Positions 10,612 through 21,726 of a DNA stretch of 64,000 bases are shown here, piece after piece. The notes under the pieces were generated by a model. The model was not told the DNA's origin and searched no databases. It worked only from the letters and a program-made list of their open reading frames with translations. This stretch comes from Strongylocentrotus droebachiensis (Eukaryota > Echinodermata > Echinoidea > Camarodonta > Strongylocentrotidae), in the NCBI GenBank assembly GCA_035222895.1, contig JAVYIG010007888.1, forward strand, positions 1 to 64,000, read 5' to 3'. Made by a program: the position numbers and the translations under genes. Every line of letters starts with the position of its first letter. Within the stretch, counting starts at the first letter, position 1.

Positions 10612-10642
10612 GGGGGGGGGGCCTCCCAGGCCCCCCCCCCCC
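10612..10642. repeat. G-run/C-run palindrome, inverted relative copy
   Basis: Ten G, CCTCCCAGG, then 12 C. Its reverse complement has the same core, CCTGGGAG, as the palindrome at 9941-9972, so the two are related copies in opposite orientation. Confidence 0.75.
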
Positions 10643-12888
10643 ACACCAAGGTTACGACATACTTGTCTTGTGTCGACACCAATGAATCATATCCAGCAAG
10701 GGTAATGCTGGACACAGTTTTATTGAACTTTCCAGACAGCAACAATCGTTTTTTTTTAAGAATCGGGCAGAGTCATGTAAAGAGGATTAAGCGATGTTCT
10801 ATAAACACAATAAAAATGTAACAGAAATGTAAATGAAATATATATGTAAATAATTATATATACAGGCACACAATTGGAAAGATATATAGGACAAGAAAAC
10901 CGACGACGGAAGAAGCAATTAAGCGATATAGGTATCAGAGAGTAAAAGTGCTCTGAATGAGAAAGCTCATCGAAAACATAGGGGCTTTTTCTTAAACTGC
11001 AAGTAAAACAAAGTAAATCTAGATCTAGAGTATATAAACGTATTACGTAATGTTCCTAAAGTATTTTTTCAAGAAAATTAAAAAAATTGCCTTTACTTTT
11101 TTGTTTAAGGTCATATATAGAGCAGTTGCCTTTTAGATCATTTTTTTTTAAAATTTGTAATTAAATGTACACGTAAATCATAAAATTCCTTTGGCAAAAA
11201 CTTTTTCTAAGGCAACACAAATATATATTTAGAATAATATTTAAATTTTTCAAGGTACGATCATGCACGGCCCCTCTTGCCTATATACCCCTGGATTAGT
11301 CTAACCCAGATACTTTGTTAGTTTGGTGTAAAGTTTGAGTGATAAATTTTTATAGATTGTAATAAATCACTAATCGGTGCTGTGTTCAATATTCACAGGC
11401 TTTGATGATCCTTTTTTTTTAGATTTAAGGTAATAAAAATCTGAACTTTAAACTTGAACTTAGGCTCGTTAAGCCTGATTGTATTTTTATAGTTACTCGC
11501 TTGGCCTGGTGAATGAAGTTGATTGTCTATTAAGTCAATTGATCTAGTGGTAACATTACGATAATATTTAAAGCTAAATATTTGCTGATGAGCCTATTAA
11601 ATATCATAATAGATTAGATGCGTACTCGCAGTTGGAAATTCAAAATAAAACCAAAGATTATTTGGAAGTTATTCAAGATGTCGAAGATGATCCCTGTTAT
11701 TAGGGGAAAACAACACAGTGTATTTTATGCATGTCTTAAAAACTGCACCTGTATGAAGATAGTATACACATATTATGTGTAATTTAAATATATAGAATAA
11801 ATTTGATTGTACTGGTTAGTTCGTCAGTAGTTTTCAGCCTACATCAGTAAAGTAGGCCTAAATTATCGTCAGTGATCCCAATTTTAAAGGTTGGATTGTA
11901 ATTTTCTTTCACTTTTGTATCCTTTCAAATTTCTGTTGACGAAAAAAAAAGGGCACAACAAAAAACAATTCATTTATTCAGATTATGTAATAGATACCTT
12001 CTTAGACCAACCTCGTTGAAAATCATACCTTACCATAATTAAACACCAACAACCCTCTGTTTGAATGTTTGTAAAAACCTAACCCACCGAACTCACTACT
12101 GCCGTGTTTGAAACTGTAATTAGATCGTGGATAAACTCGAAAGCATGAGTGTGTTTATTCTTTGGGCCAAGTCAAGCTAATTGTTTATTCTTGATCGTAA
12201 TCAGGCCAAACTTATGCGTGACAACGCAACTGACTGCGCTCAAGTGCCCGATTAGCTATTCGGAATATTCCGTGTTAAGGACTGTTCAAATATACTCGTT
12301 GGAAACACATATGTGATGATCATAAAAGACCCAGTTTCAGTAAGGCCAGATGGCATTATTCCAAACTATACAGCGGCAGTAAAATTTGGTGGGCGTTGAG
12401 GAGTGTCCTAATTGAAAAATAAGAGGACAAATTGGACGTTCTATTTCATTGTAGGCCGCATGATGAATGTCTTTTGTTTATGGGAATTCACAACAGGATA
12501 TTAAAAAAAAAAAATCGTATTTTCTGTTATGGTTACTCATCAACTGGCGCACCAAGTATTTTCCACGTGAATGGCGGCAGTGGAAGTAGCTGAACTGAAT
12601 ACATCAAAGCTCCAAATTGTAGTCAATAATATTGGCGCCTTTCGTGTAAGCGTAAATCTGTTTTCATATACCCTGGAAAGTTGGGACCAAAATATTATGC
12701 ATGGAGAAGACATTGTTGATGTAAAAGTGATGTCAAATTAACGACTAAATTTGACAGGAACTGTGTGAGTCGTCGTGCAAAAACATCAGTTTGGAGCATC
12801 GGTAAATCATTTAGTATTTGACACATAGCTGCAGTGGATAATGAGATAAAAACGTGATAGAGTGGCGCTAAACAACAATCAGCATCAG

Positions 12889-13608
12889 ATGAAGAAAGGA
12901 GACAGCATTTCAATGGAAGGTGGCTCTCGAACCGGAGAGATAGTGGTCGCTAAACCACGCAAGGTCAGTCAACTCATTGAAGCCAATCTATCCGTGACAT
13001 CAACACGAGTTCGAGCGTTGACGTTCAGCGATGCCGTGAGCGATCGCGATAGCGAAGCTTCGACGTCGACGCAACGACGACCACCGGCGCTTCATCGAGA
13101 TCGTGCGGCGAGTCTTATGAACTTGAAGCGAGGGGCGTCGCTCTATTTTGGCAAAGACATCACGACGTCTATGTGGTGGAAATACCGTCAGATCCACGGC
13201 GGCGTAGGGGCACTACGAGGTGATCACCGTGACGGGACATTGGAATATGAAAACTCGTACCAGCTCGAGCCGCATTCGGGACACAAATTCACGCCGGGTA
13301 AAGTGGAGGAATGCATTCGAGAAGTTCTGGGGTATCTTTTTGATGACGAGGATTACGACCCTAAGAGAGCCGCCGTCTTGGCAGCGGCTATATCTGACAC
13401 GGTTAAACAGAAAGTAAAAATGATGTGCGGATTCGACCGGTATCGTCTGGTAGTCAACGTCGACATCGGATCGAGAGTGCCCGGTCAGGAAGTGGTGATC
13501 GCGAGTCGGTATCTTTGGAACACAGACACGGATGGGTTTGCGACGGTGTCCAGTCAGAATCGAACCATGTATGCTGTGGTTACAGTGTATGGTGTTTATA
13601 TGGATTAA
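12889..13608 (+). CDS. Tctex1-domain (dynein light chain Tctex-type family) protein, single exon
   Basis: An intact 239-codon open frame. Residues ~120-239 form a Tctex1 domain: YENSYQLEP, FTPGKVEECIREVL, EDYDPKRAAVLAAAISDTVK, RYRLVVNVDIG and, at the C terminus, VTVYGVYMD. Family members bind dynein intermediate chains as light chains of cytoplasmic, intraflagellar or axonemal dyneins. The ~119-residue N-terminal extension, rich in Ser and Arg, makes it like the longer TCTEX1D/DYNLT4-5 subgroup rather than the ~113-residue DYNLT1/3. The frame remains open upstream to a GTG at 12862, but the first ATG is 12889; 12913 is an alternative start. No splice sites interrupt the gene, and it is much richer in CG dinucleotides than its surroundings. 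The family call is firm; the exact orthologue is not. Confidence 0.9.
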   Translation: MKKGDSISMEGGSRTGEIVVAKPRKVSQLIEANLSVTSTRVRALTFSDAVSDRDSEASTSTQRRPPALHRDRAASLMNLKRGASLYFGKDITTSMWWKYRQIHGGVGALRGDHRDGTLEYENSYQLEPHSGHKFTPGKVEECIREVLGYLFDDEDYDPKRAAVLAAAISDTVKQKVKMMCGFDRYRLVVNVDIGSRVPGQEVVIASRYLWNTDTDGFATVSSQNRTMYAVVTVYGVYMD

Positions 13609-14714
13609 AATGACACCCTGCATGCTTGACAAATTCAATACAAGAACAGTAATGCTGCAACTATTATATTCATCAGTGACCATTATACAGCGCTTATTGA
13701 CGACAAAATTGTGCGGTAATGAAGAAAGGCGCGCTATTTTAGTGAAAAAAACTTCTCCTTCATTGAATTAAGCATAAACATATTACAAATTGCTTAAAAT
13801 TTACTGTACTATAAATATATGGACAAAATCATTATTGTTTAGGGAGAGAGAGAGAGAAATTCCATCTTTTGCGCACCTCAAAAGTTCAATTTGTATATAT
13901 AGTTAGCCAACTAAACAGTATTTTCTTATTGATATCCTTATTCTTAGCTAGGGTCTATTTAGTTTTTTTTTTTTAATTTGTCACATTATCATTTACATTG
14001 TGCATTTCAATTTCAATTAAATTGAATTTTATTTCACCAATTAAAGCGATTAAAAAAAAACATTCTTAGAGCTATTGTTTCATTAAAAAAAACGAATACA
14101 AGTAAAAACTTTATACATTGATGCAAAACCATAGAAGTTACTTGGAGTCTTGGAAGGTAACAGCCAGAAAAAGAAGTGACCCTCATAAGTGGCCAAACTA
14201 AAGAAGATTATAATCAAAAGTTAAATGTAATTGTTAGAGGGTCAACCCTTAAATATTATCGTCAAGTAGTACGAGACCGTCGTATACGAAAATATTGAAT
14301 TGTTACACACCAACAGATTAGGTAGTAACTATGGCAATAAACTAAACAAGCAACCACATGACTTATCGAATTCAATCAGTCCACTCTACAATCGGATGTC
14401 AATAAAAAGAAGTTCAGCTCGCACAAGGAATGTAGGCTAACGAGCTCACTGTCGCCAGGGGGCTGAGATCTCTTACCAGAATGTTATTTTTGTTCAGTAT
14501 GTCACTTTTGCAATCAAGCGAAGCGAGGTAGAATAAAAGTGATGACTATTGCGGTAAATGTTTAATTTATTCACCGTAACTAGACCACCTCCCTACATTA
14601 ACATGAAGTGGCGAATATTGGTCATTTCAACTGGGGAGGGGCGGGGGGGGGGGGGGAAGCAGCCACAGCAACCCACCCCACGATTGCTAAGCCTATGCCA
14701 GAAAATACACTATT
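13609..14714. other. 3' flank of the Tctex1 gene and spacer
   Basis: AT-rich sequence with ATTAAA-type signals around 14015-14045 and AATAAA at 14336-14341 as candidate polyadenylation signals. No coding frame has family resemblance. Confidence 0.5.
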
Positions 14715-14996
14715 GACGGAGACAGGGGCGGATCCAGCCGGCGGCAGGGGAGGGGGCCCAATTCGTGAGAAAACATTTAATGGTGAAACAGCCAGCCGGT
14801 GAATAATTTTGCCCCCCCCCCCCCAAAAAAAAAAAAAAAAAAAAAAATTGAAGATTACACCTCTCCCCTCCCACTTGAGCACCAGGGGATGGGGCCCGTC
14901 TTCAAATAAAGGTAAAATTAACCTGTTTTTACCTGTTTTTCCACAGGGGAGGGCCCCCCCCCCGGCCCCCTACCTGGATCCGCCACTGGACGGAGA
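14715..14996. mobile_element. hAT-like MITE with perfect 8-bp target-site duplication
   Basis: The element occupies 14723-14988 (266 bp). Its termini are CAGGGGCGGATCCAG and, inverted, CAGTGGCGGATCCAG, matching at 14 of 15 bases. It is flanked by identical GACGGAGA at 14715-14722 and 14989-14996. An 8-bp duplication with CAG...CTG ends is the hAT pattern. The interior is G-, C- and A-run rich with no transposase, so it is non-autonomous. Confidence 0.9.
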
Positions 14997-15918
14997 TAGT
15001 CAGCTTTTAATGATCTCCAGTTAAGCTTGAACCCTCCAAGGGCTTTCTTTATAATCTAGAGAACACTGACAACATGTCATGATTTTATTGATAAGTCGGA
15101 TAGTTTGATTTAAGATTGATAGAAAAAAGCAACGACAATCATTTGTATTATCACTGTTTATATTTTCTAATTATTTACTCGATTGACATTATTTTATTTC
15201 GTCTGACATTTTGAACACTATTCGTCTTGTGTAGGTCGATACAAAGTCATGTTTTTCATGTTTAATCTTTAAACACTAATGTTATGTAATTTTCCGTTTG
15301 TTTATGTGATAAATGTAAGCAAATGTTGGCAAGTCAAGATAAACGAAATCGCTAAAACAGTCATCGGATCGTGTAAAATATCATGTTACACCTTCGAACA
15401 AAGCCCTCTATATTGTAATCTTATCATGCAAAGTGTTTGCATTACAAGGGAATACATGTAAATGCCTTGTGTAGTACACTTATGAAATAGTGAAGTGTTT
15501 AATTAATATGTACAAAAACAAAACCGTCAGAAATTGACCCTGTAGTAATTATAGTTTGTTCCATGTAGTTTCATATGTTATGAATATTTTATTTTACATT
15601 GTACAATTTACAATATAATGTGCATGCCATTCCATCATAAACTTCTATTACTCTATTGTTCGAATAATTGAATACAATAGGAAATGCGTTCTTTCTGTTC
15701 TATGATAATCACCCCCTTTTTTGTTTAACAATATAAAACTCAGTAAATTGTGTATTCTGATTCAATAACGCACGAGATATCATGAAATCTGAAGTCAATT
15801 AAACGTTTTATGAATGCTATGACCTTTGTGTGATATTTTTCATGTCGTGTGTGTTCTACAGATTATTGGCGTATTCCGTATTCCTCCTGAATGATGCTGT
15901 CTACTTCCATATTCCTTT

Positions 15919-15952
<34 letters not shown>

Positions 15953-18900
15953 TCCTCTCTCTCTTTCTCTTCCCCTACTCCCTCTCCCTCCATCCTCTCC
16001 CTCCCTCCCTCTCTCCTTCTTTCTATCTCTTTTTGTCCTTCTTTTTTCCAATCGAGCAATTCAGTCATCTACCTCGTTTAATTTGAAATATGACATTCGG
16101 AAGGAATATTGGACTGTCCTTGTACGGACCGTATTTTGTCACCTTATTATGCTTAATTACATAAAACTAATGACCTGCGCAGTACTTTAATTTATAAAGC
16201 GGGAAAAGAAATGGGCTATAATATTGAAGGACAAAAGATGTGGATAGCTAACGTGGGAAACGTGATAATGAGTGTCATATTTTACAGAAAATATTACGTT
16301 GATGGAGATGGAAAATGACAAGAGTAAAATGTGATCATAATTATAAAGTGTGAATCGTGAAAAAGGAAGAAATGAGAGAATATCAATAAATCACAATTGC
16401 TTTGATTAGACCATAACCGGGAGTTTCGGATAAATCGTTCGATTGGATTGCAATTACATTTGATAACAAATGGACGATATAATCACATTGGTCGATGTGG
16501 TAGTCTTCACGATTGATTGTGAGAAAGTGAATTTTGCCGAGAGAATATGAAAGAATGTCTCATGACCTCCCAATAAAATCCACTTATCAATATAATGTCA
16601 CTATGCAACTTCCACTCACTTCATTTCAACTAGAAGTTATGAATCACAGATTAACTTATTACAATTATTGTTCACTATTTCATATTTGTTTAATCCACAT
16701 TATTATAGGAAATAGATTTTAATTTTTGTATTTCAGTATAAGGTAATTTAAATTTATTCCAATGCACTGGTATTTCAAAATTGTCACTAAAAATGAAAGG
16801 AAATGAAATTGTATGCATCTATTAAAAGTAAAAATGAGAAAGTGATTTCATATTAAAAACTTTTTTTTTGGGGGGGGGGGGGGATCATGTAGTTACACAA
16901 TTATAGTGATTCGAGCAGGATGAAGAGGTTGACATTTTACACTTATTCAATCTGTGGAAATTTAATAGGCAGCATTTGCATATTGAGTTATTGACTACCA
17001 TTGGCCGGTTTTTACAAATACAGTCCAAAGCACGCTGTTTAAACTATTGCATGCCTTTCAATGCACACTCTCCACTCATGTTATTCAGCTACTTTCATTT
17101 CACAACCAAAAACACAACAATACTACCATAGAATTCATTGTTTTCTTGCATTTAATAATGATAGCATCTTTTTCATATACACAACACTGTACAAATAATA
17201 TTTAGCAAGAACAGAATTTAAATGTTCCCAATATTTGCAACTTTAACATTCATTCCATTCTCCAAAAAAAAATGGAAATAACAATACTCTCTGAAAAAAA
17301 TGACAGAAATATATTACTCACATATGACTTTTATTTGTAACATTAAAGAGATAAAAACCAATGCATGCATATTATTTTGGTTTGGCACTACTATTTAACT
17401 ATGCAACATGATTAGGAATTATGCTTCTAAAGACAACATGTTTAGAAGCAATATATTAATTTGTATTCACATGAAAACAACTTAAAATAACTTTGGATTT
17501 ATGTCTTAATTATCAGTCACCTGATTGTCAAACTAATGAATGAATTGAAAAAATACATGCCATTAGCTGTGTGTATATGGCCAAGTGAGTATATCATATT
17601 AAGCATTTGGACATATTTTGACCATATATTTTGTGGCATATTCTTGAAAAAACAACACACTATGACATTAGTGTATGCGGCATTACATGTGAATTTGAAC
17701 AAAGTTGTTCTCACTCATCAAATCCCATAAACAAAAACTCATGTGTGAATAATATTAATACTTTATTGCATAAGATGAAGGGGTAACTCAAAGAAAATGA
17801 AAACATTACAGGAAAATACAAATACTGAGTGACATAAAGGAGATATAAATATACTTTGGCAAATAAAGAAATAAAAAGAAGGAAAGCATAGAACAAGCCA
17901 TCCAACAAATTTGCATATTTCAAAATGAATAATTCCTGCTCATAGGAAGATAGAGGCAGTGACTGAGATCTGTATCTCAGAAAAAAAGTGACCAGTAAAA
18001 TTTTATATGACAAAAGAACGGTGGGCAGGCTCTTGAAGACAAGTGTATAATGCGCTCAAAGAAAATATGGTGGGATTTGTGACCTCTGGAATGACCCGAG
18101 TACATCCTCATGTCACACTTGACCTGTAATTGACCTATCATCCACAATTACATTATGGAATCGACAAAGTATTAATGATTTTTTTTTTTAATGAGACCAC
18201 AAGAAAAAAATGGTGTGTACCTGATTCTTTCTGAGTTCAAGGAAAATTCTTATCTCTTTTGGCAAAACAAAAAACAAAATTAAGAACAAAATATTAAGAT
18301 GGGAAAATTGGCACATCTATTAAAATAATTGGCAGTAAATAATTTGGCAATTACTACACATCCTAACAGGGACGATGCAGGGTACAGATGAATAGACTCA
18401 CAAGACTTGTACAAGCGATGAATTATTATAGAATTGTTGTTTTATAGCATACTCATTCAAAATATTGTGGGAAGGGGACCAGGAAAAAAGCAGATTAAAA
18501 AAAAAAAAAAAAATTAATTAAGATATAAGAAACAGCAATGTGCATAGTGCTATTGCTTTCTGTCAAGCAATATCCTTTCACTACGAATGAACTTAAAATT
18601 CCACATATAGAAATATCTATTACTTTTTGCTTTTAATCTCCATTTTTTCTTTCATTACACTGCTTTGGTTATAGCCATACACTTACCGACTTTCTATAAT
18701 AATATACACCTTGCTCAATTCCTCTTTGATTGTTTTTCTCTTGAGAAACCGGCACGCTACTTAAATTATTTTTGTTTTCATCGTTTCTTTCTTCTTGAAT
18801 AATCGGCAAGTCAGCACTCACTTGCAAACTTACACATACAGAGGTAGAATAAAAATACACAAAATTCAATAGACTTCCTTCCATCAGAGTTAAATATTCC

Positions 18901-21166
18901 TCATCTCCATCCATCCATCTACAACATACAAACCACATAGATTGTATCACACAAATGATTTTTACTTTTCACATATTCATAGTCTTCTCTTTATGTACAC
19001 ATTTCACATGTACACAGATCATATAACCTTTTTCATACATTAACTTAGTCATGAAGCCAGAGACTTCCCCAAGTGGGAATATCAAATATTGAGATAATCA
19101 TGAAAGATGCGTCCTATAGTTTCTAGAGATGTATTTCCATTTCAGGTAAACCAAGGAATATGGTTGAAAGGGGGAAAATATGGAATCTTATCTCATTATG
19201 ATCTTAAAATATTTGTTACTGATATCATTATTTGAAGAAAAAAATGTGATGTAAACTTTAATATACATTTTGAAATGTTATTTCTTAAGTAGATGTTTCT
19301 AAGACAAATATCCTGTCCTTGTTTTCTGAGATAACTTATAAGGCTAGTAACTTGATGATGTAGAATTGGTTTTAAAAAAAGGGACACTTTGTAATATGGA
19401 ACTGATGAAAATATCTTTGAGAAGTAATTAATATTTGTTTTTTAGCCCAGACTTCATGACTAGATTTATTTCAATCATTTCCTACGAAACGGCTCGGTTT
19501 CTACTATAACAACATCAATAGAAACCGTAACACCGGCCTCTTCGTTCAAGTTTGTACATACAATGCATTCCAATCATCATTGAATTCATAACCCGTTTAT
19601 AAGTATATCACATATCCCTGTTCATCTACAGAATATCAAATCACATCTTGAGTTTGACAAGAAAAAATAATAGCATCCACATGCATCTAGAGTGATTTGA
19701 TTTGATATCAAAATAAATTAGCATAGTTTTGAAATAGAATAAAGACATGAGTTCAGTCATGTTATATGCATCAAAGTAAAGAAGACACAAATGATTGAAT
19801 TAAATAAATGCGGTGGGAAGAGCATAAAATGAACGCACCTAACTGCATAATTTAGGTTTTCATCATTCAAACTATAAACAAAAAATATTGTCTCTTTGAT
19901 TGATAAACATAGATAGTAAATAACAAGACTCCATGGTTAGCACTATCACATAACCAAATAAAAGAGACATTTTACATAAAAAATATGACTAATAGTCATC
20001 ATTGCACTTCAAAATAATAACACATGCTGCAAACAATATGACAAAGATCCAAGTTTTTAAAGCTTTTCTTTCTTCTCTTAACAATAACAGGAAAAGTCAC
20101 ACCACGTATTACAAGAAAACACAAACATATTGAAGGTTAAACCAGACATGTCCTTGATTAGCTGACAAAAATGTTATTCTTTTTTTTCATTGAGTTTGCT
20201 CTTCAGCAATGGTTGGGTCCTATGACATAATTTTTGTCACACTTTATACTTTGATGATTTATCAAAAAAGAATAAATGTGACTTTGAATCTCTGCAGTTT
20301 TCATGAATTTACCCAAGAGAAGCTTGGGTATTATTTTTTGACAAGAAATGCCTTGATGGTTTACATTACATAGGGCCTTGATGCATAGATTCATGCAAAC
20401 TGCATAAAAGGTTAAGTGAAGAAAATTCTTGCCTGATATGACTGATGTAACAAAGTGAGATTAATTATACTAAACAAATGAAAAGGCCAGAAATACCCAA
20501 CATTCTTAATGGATGTACATGAGATGCATACACACACATAACTGAGCATCTCACGATAATCGCCACAAAATTCACAGGGGGACACCTTCAAAGCACTTAC
20601 AAAGTATTTCAGATCCTACACAAATTTGATTTCAAACTAACAACATGCAAAAGAATTTCTACAAAGCGAAATCTACTGATAGATCATCTTGGTGTTCATT
20701 TCCAGGATAGAGGGTCAATTACTAGACCTTACATGTAAAACAAGAATTATATACTGTCAAAAATCGAGTTGTGAAGAAGAAAAAAAAAGTTTGGCACTCC
20801 ATAGCATCTACATAGGCACATCTAGCTGTTTCTCGGTGGTGCTGCAACATCGATGTATCTTGTTTAGCGCAGATAACACAAAGCGGTAGAGGAGGTGATG
20901 ACGTGCCTTCGGTGGTGCTTAGTAACATATCATATAAATTAAATGTTTCACTTAATATCCAGCTCTGATATACAGCTCAAATAACACAGGCAGAAATAAC
21001 TGAGATTTGCATCCACATTTGTAAAAAGTTACATGAAATATTTAGCAACCATTTACAGATTATGTATTCCATTTAGACATCCTAGTTGTTTGCACACACA
21101 ATGAGCATATTTCCATCATCGATTACCCTTGGTAGTCCAGGTACGTATGTATCCCAAGCCAACCCA
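14997..21166. other. Intergenic spacer including the probable LRIG 3' UTR
   Basis: No gene recognised. The right part, adjoining the LRIG stop codon, must hold its 3' UTR. Minus-strand AATAAA signals occur at 19465-19470 and 17762-17767 as candidate ends. Simple repeats include a CT tract at ~15921-16030, a G run near 16871-16884 and an A run near 18497-18512. Confidence 0.5.
15921..16030. repeat. CT-rich microsatellite
   Basis: (CT)n followed by imperfect CTCC/CCTC units. Open frames over it on both strands are compositional. Confidence 0.85.
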
Positions 21167-21726
21167 TCAGGCTTCCGTTAGTGATGTTAACGTGGGTGAT
21201 GTCACGTGATGAGCAGGATGACCATTAGACGATGGTAAATAAGAAGTTCTTGGTATCGATTGTCCCGATTTGGGTGACGTTTTGCTTTTCACGTGGTGCT
21301 TCTCCGGATGGCGACCCGACTTTCGCGAGTTTTGGTGGGTCGGTTTCTCGTTGTGACGATTCGGGTGGTGGGGGCGGTGGTGACTGTGCAGGTGGCCATT
21401 TTGCACTTGGTGGGTTGTTGTCGGCGTCGTTGGCGATAGCAGCGCCCCGATTCCGGGCGAGACGTTGCCCGTGGAAGATATTGCAGTGGGAATGCTATGT
21501 GATTGTCTGATGGGATCAGCAACGGGGGAGTGATTGGTGTTGCTGTTGTTATTAACATTATTTACATGATTGTGGCTACGGCATAGATGGCCGTCTATCA
21601 AGTCTTTGTCTTGAGCAGAACTGGTGGGATTTTCGTAGAGGTGTACGTTGGGAATCCGTCCATTGCAGGGCAGTGAAGATGATGACATTGCCATCCTACT
21701 GTATGCGTCTCCCCTTTGTGCATTTT
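21167..21726 (-). CDS. LRIG: LRIG terminal coding exon
   Basis: 186 codons plus stop, low-complexity and rich in His, Asn, Ser, Thr and Pro (HSHHRPHHPNRHNEKPTHQN is typical), ending PTLTSLTEA then TGA. Acceptor TTTCAG|AA; the frame follows from exon phase. No known domain. Confidence 0.85.

Larger units (their letters stand above)
9701..12888. other. Intergenic spacer
   Basis: AT-rich sequence with no convincing gene. It contains two G/C palindromes (9941-9972 and 10612-10642) and several short A or T runs. The last few hundred bases should hold the promoter of the Tctex1 gene, but no TATA box or RFX X-box could be identified with confidence. Confidence 0.6.

Noticed and set aside
9726..11300. 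Possible hAT element suggested by CAATGGCGTATCCAGCC at 9726
   Set aside because: No matching inverted terminus or target duplication found at the far side.
12862..12888. Upstream extension of the Tctex1 frame from a GTG
   Set aside because: A nuclear animal gene should start at ATG; the first in-frame ATG is 12889.
13213..13683. 156-codon minus-strand open frame
   Set aside because: Antisense shadow of the Tctex1 gene, without family resemblance.
15830..16190. Overlapping Leu/Ser-rich open frames
   Set aside because: Compositional artefact of the CT microsatellite.
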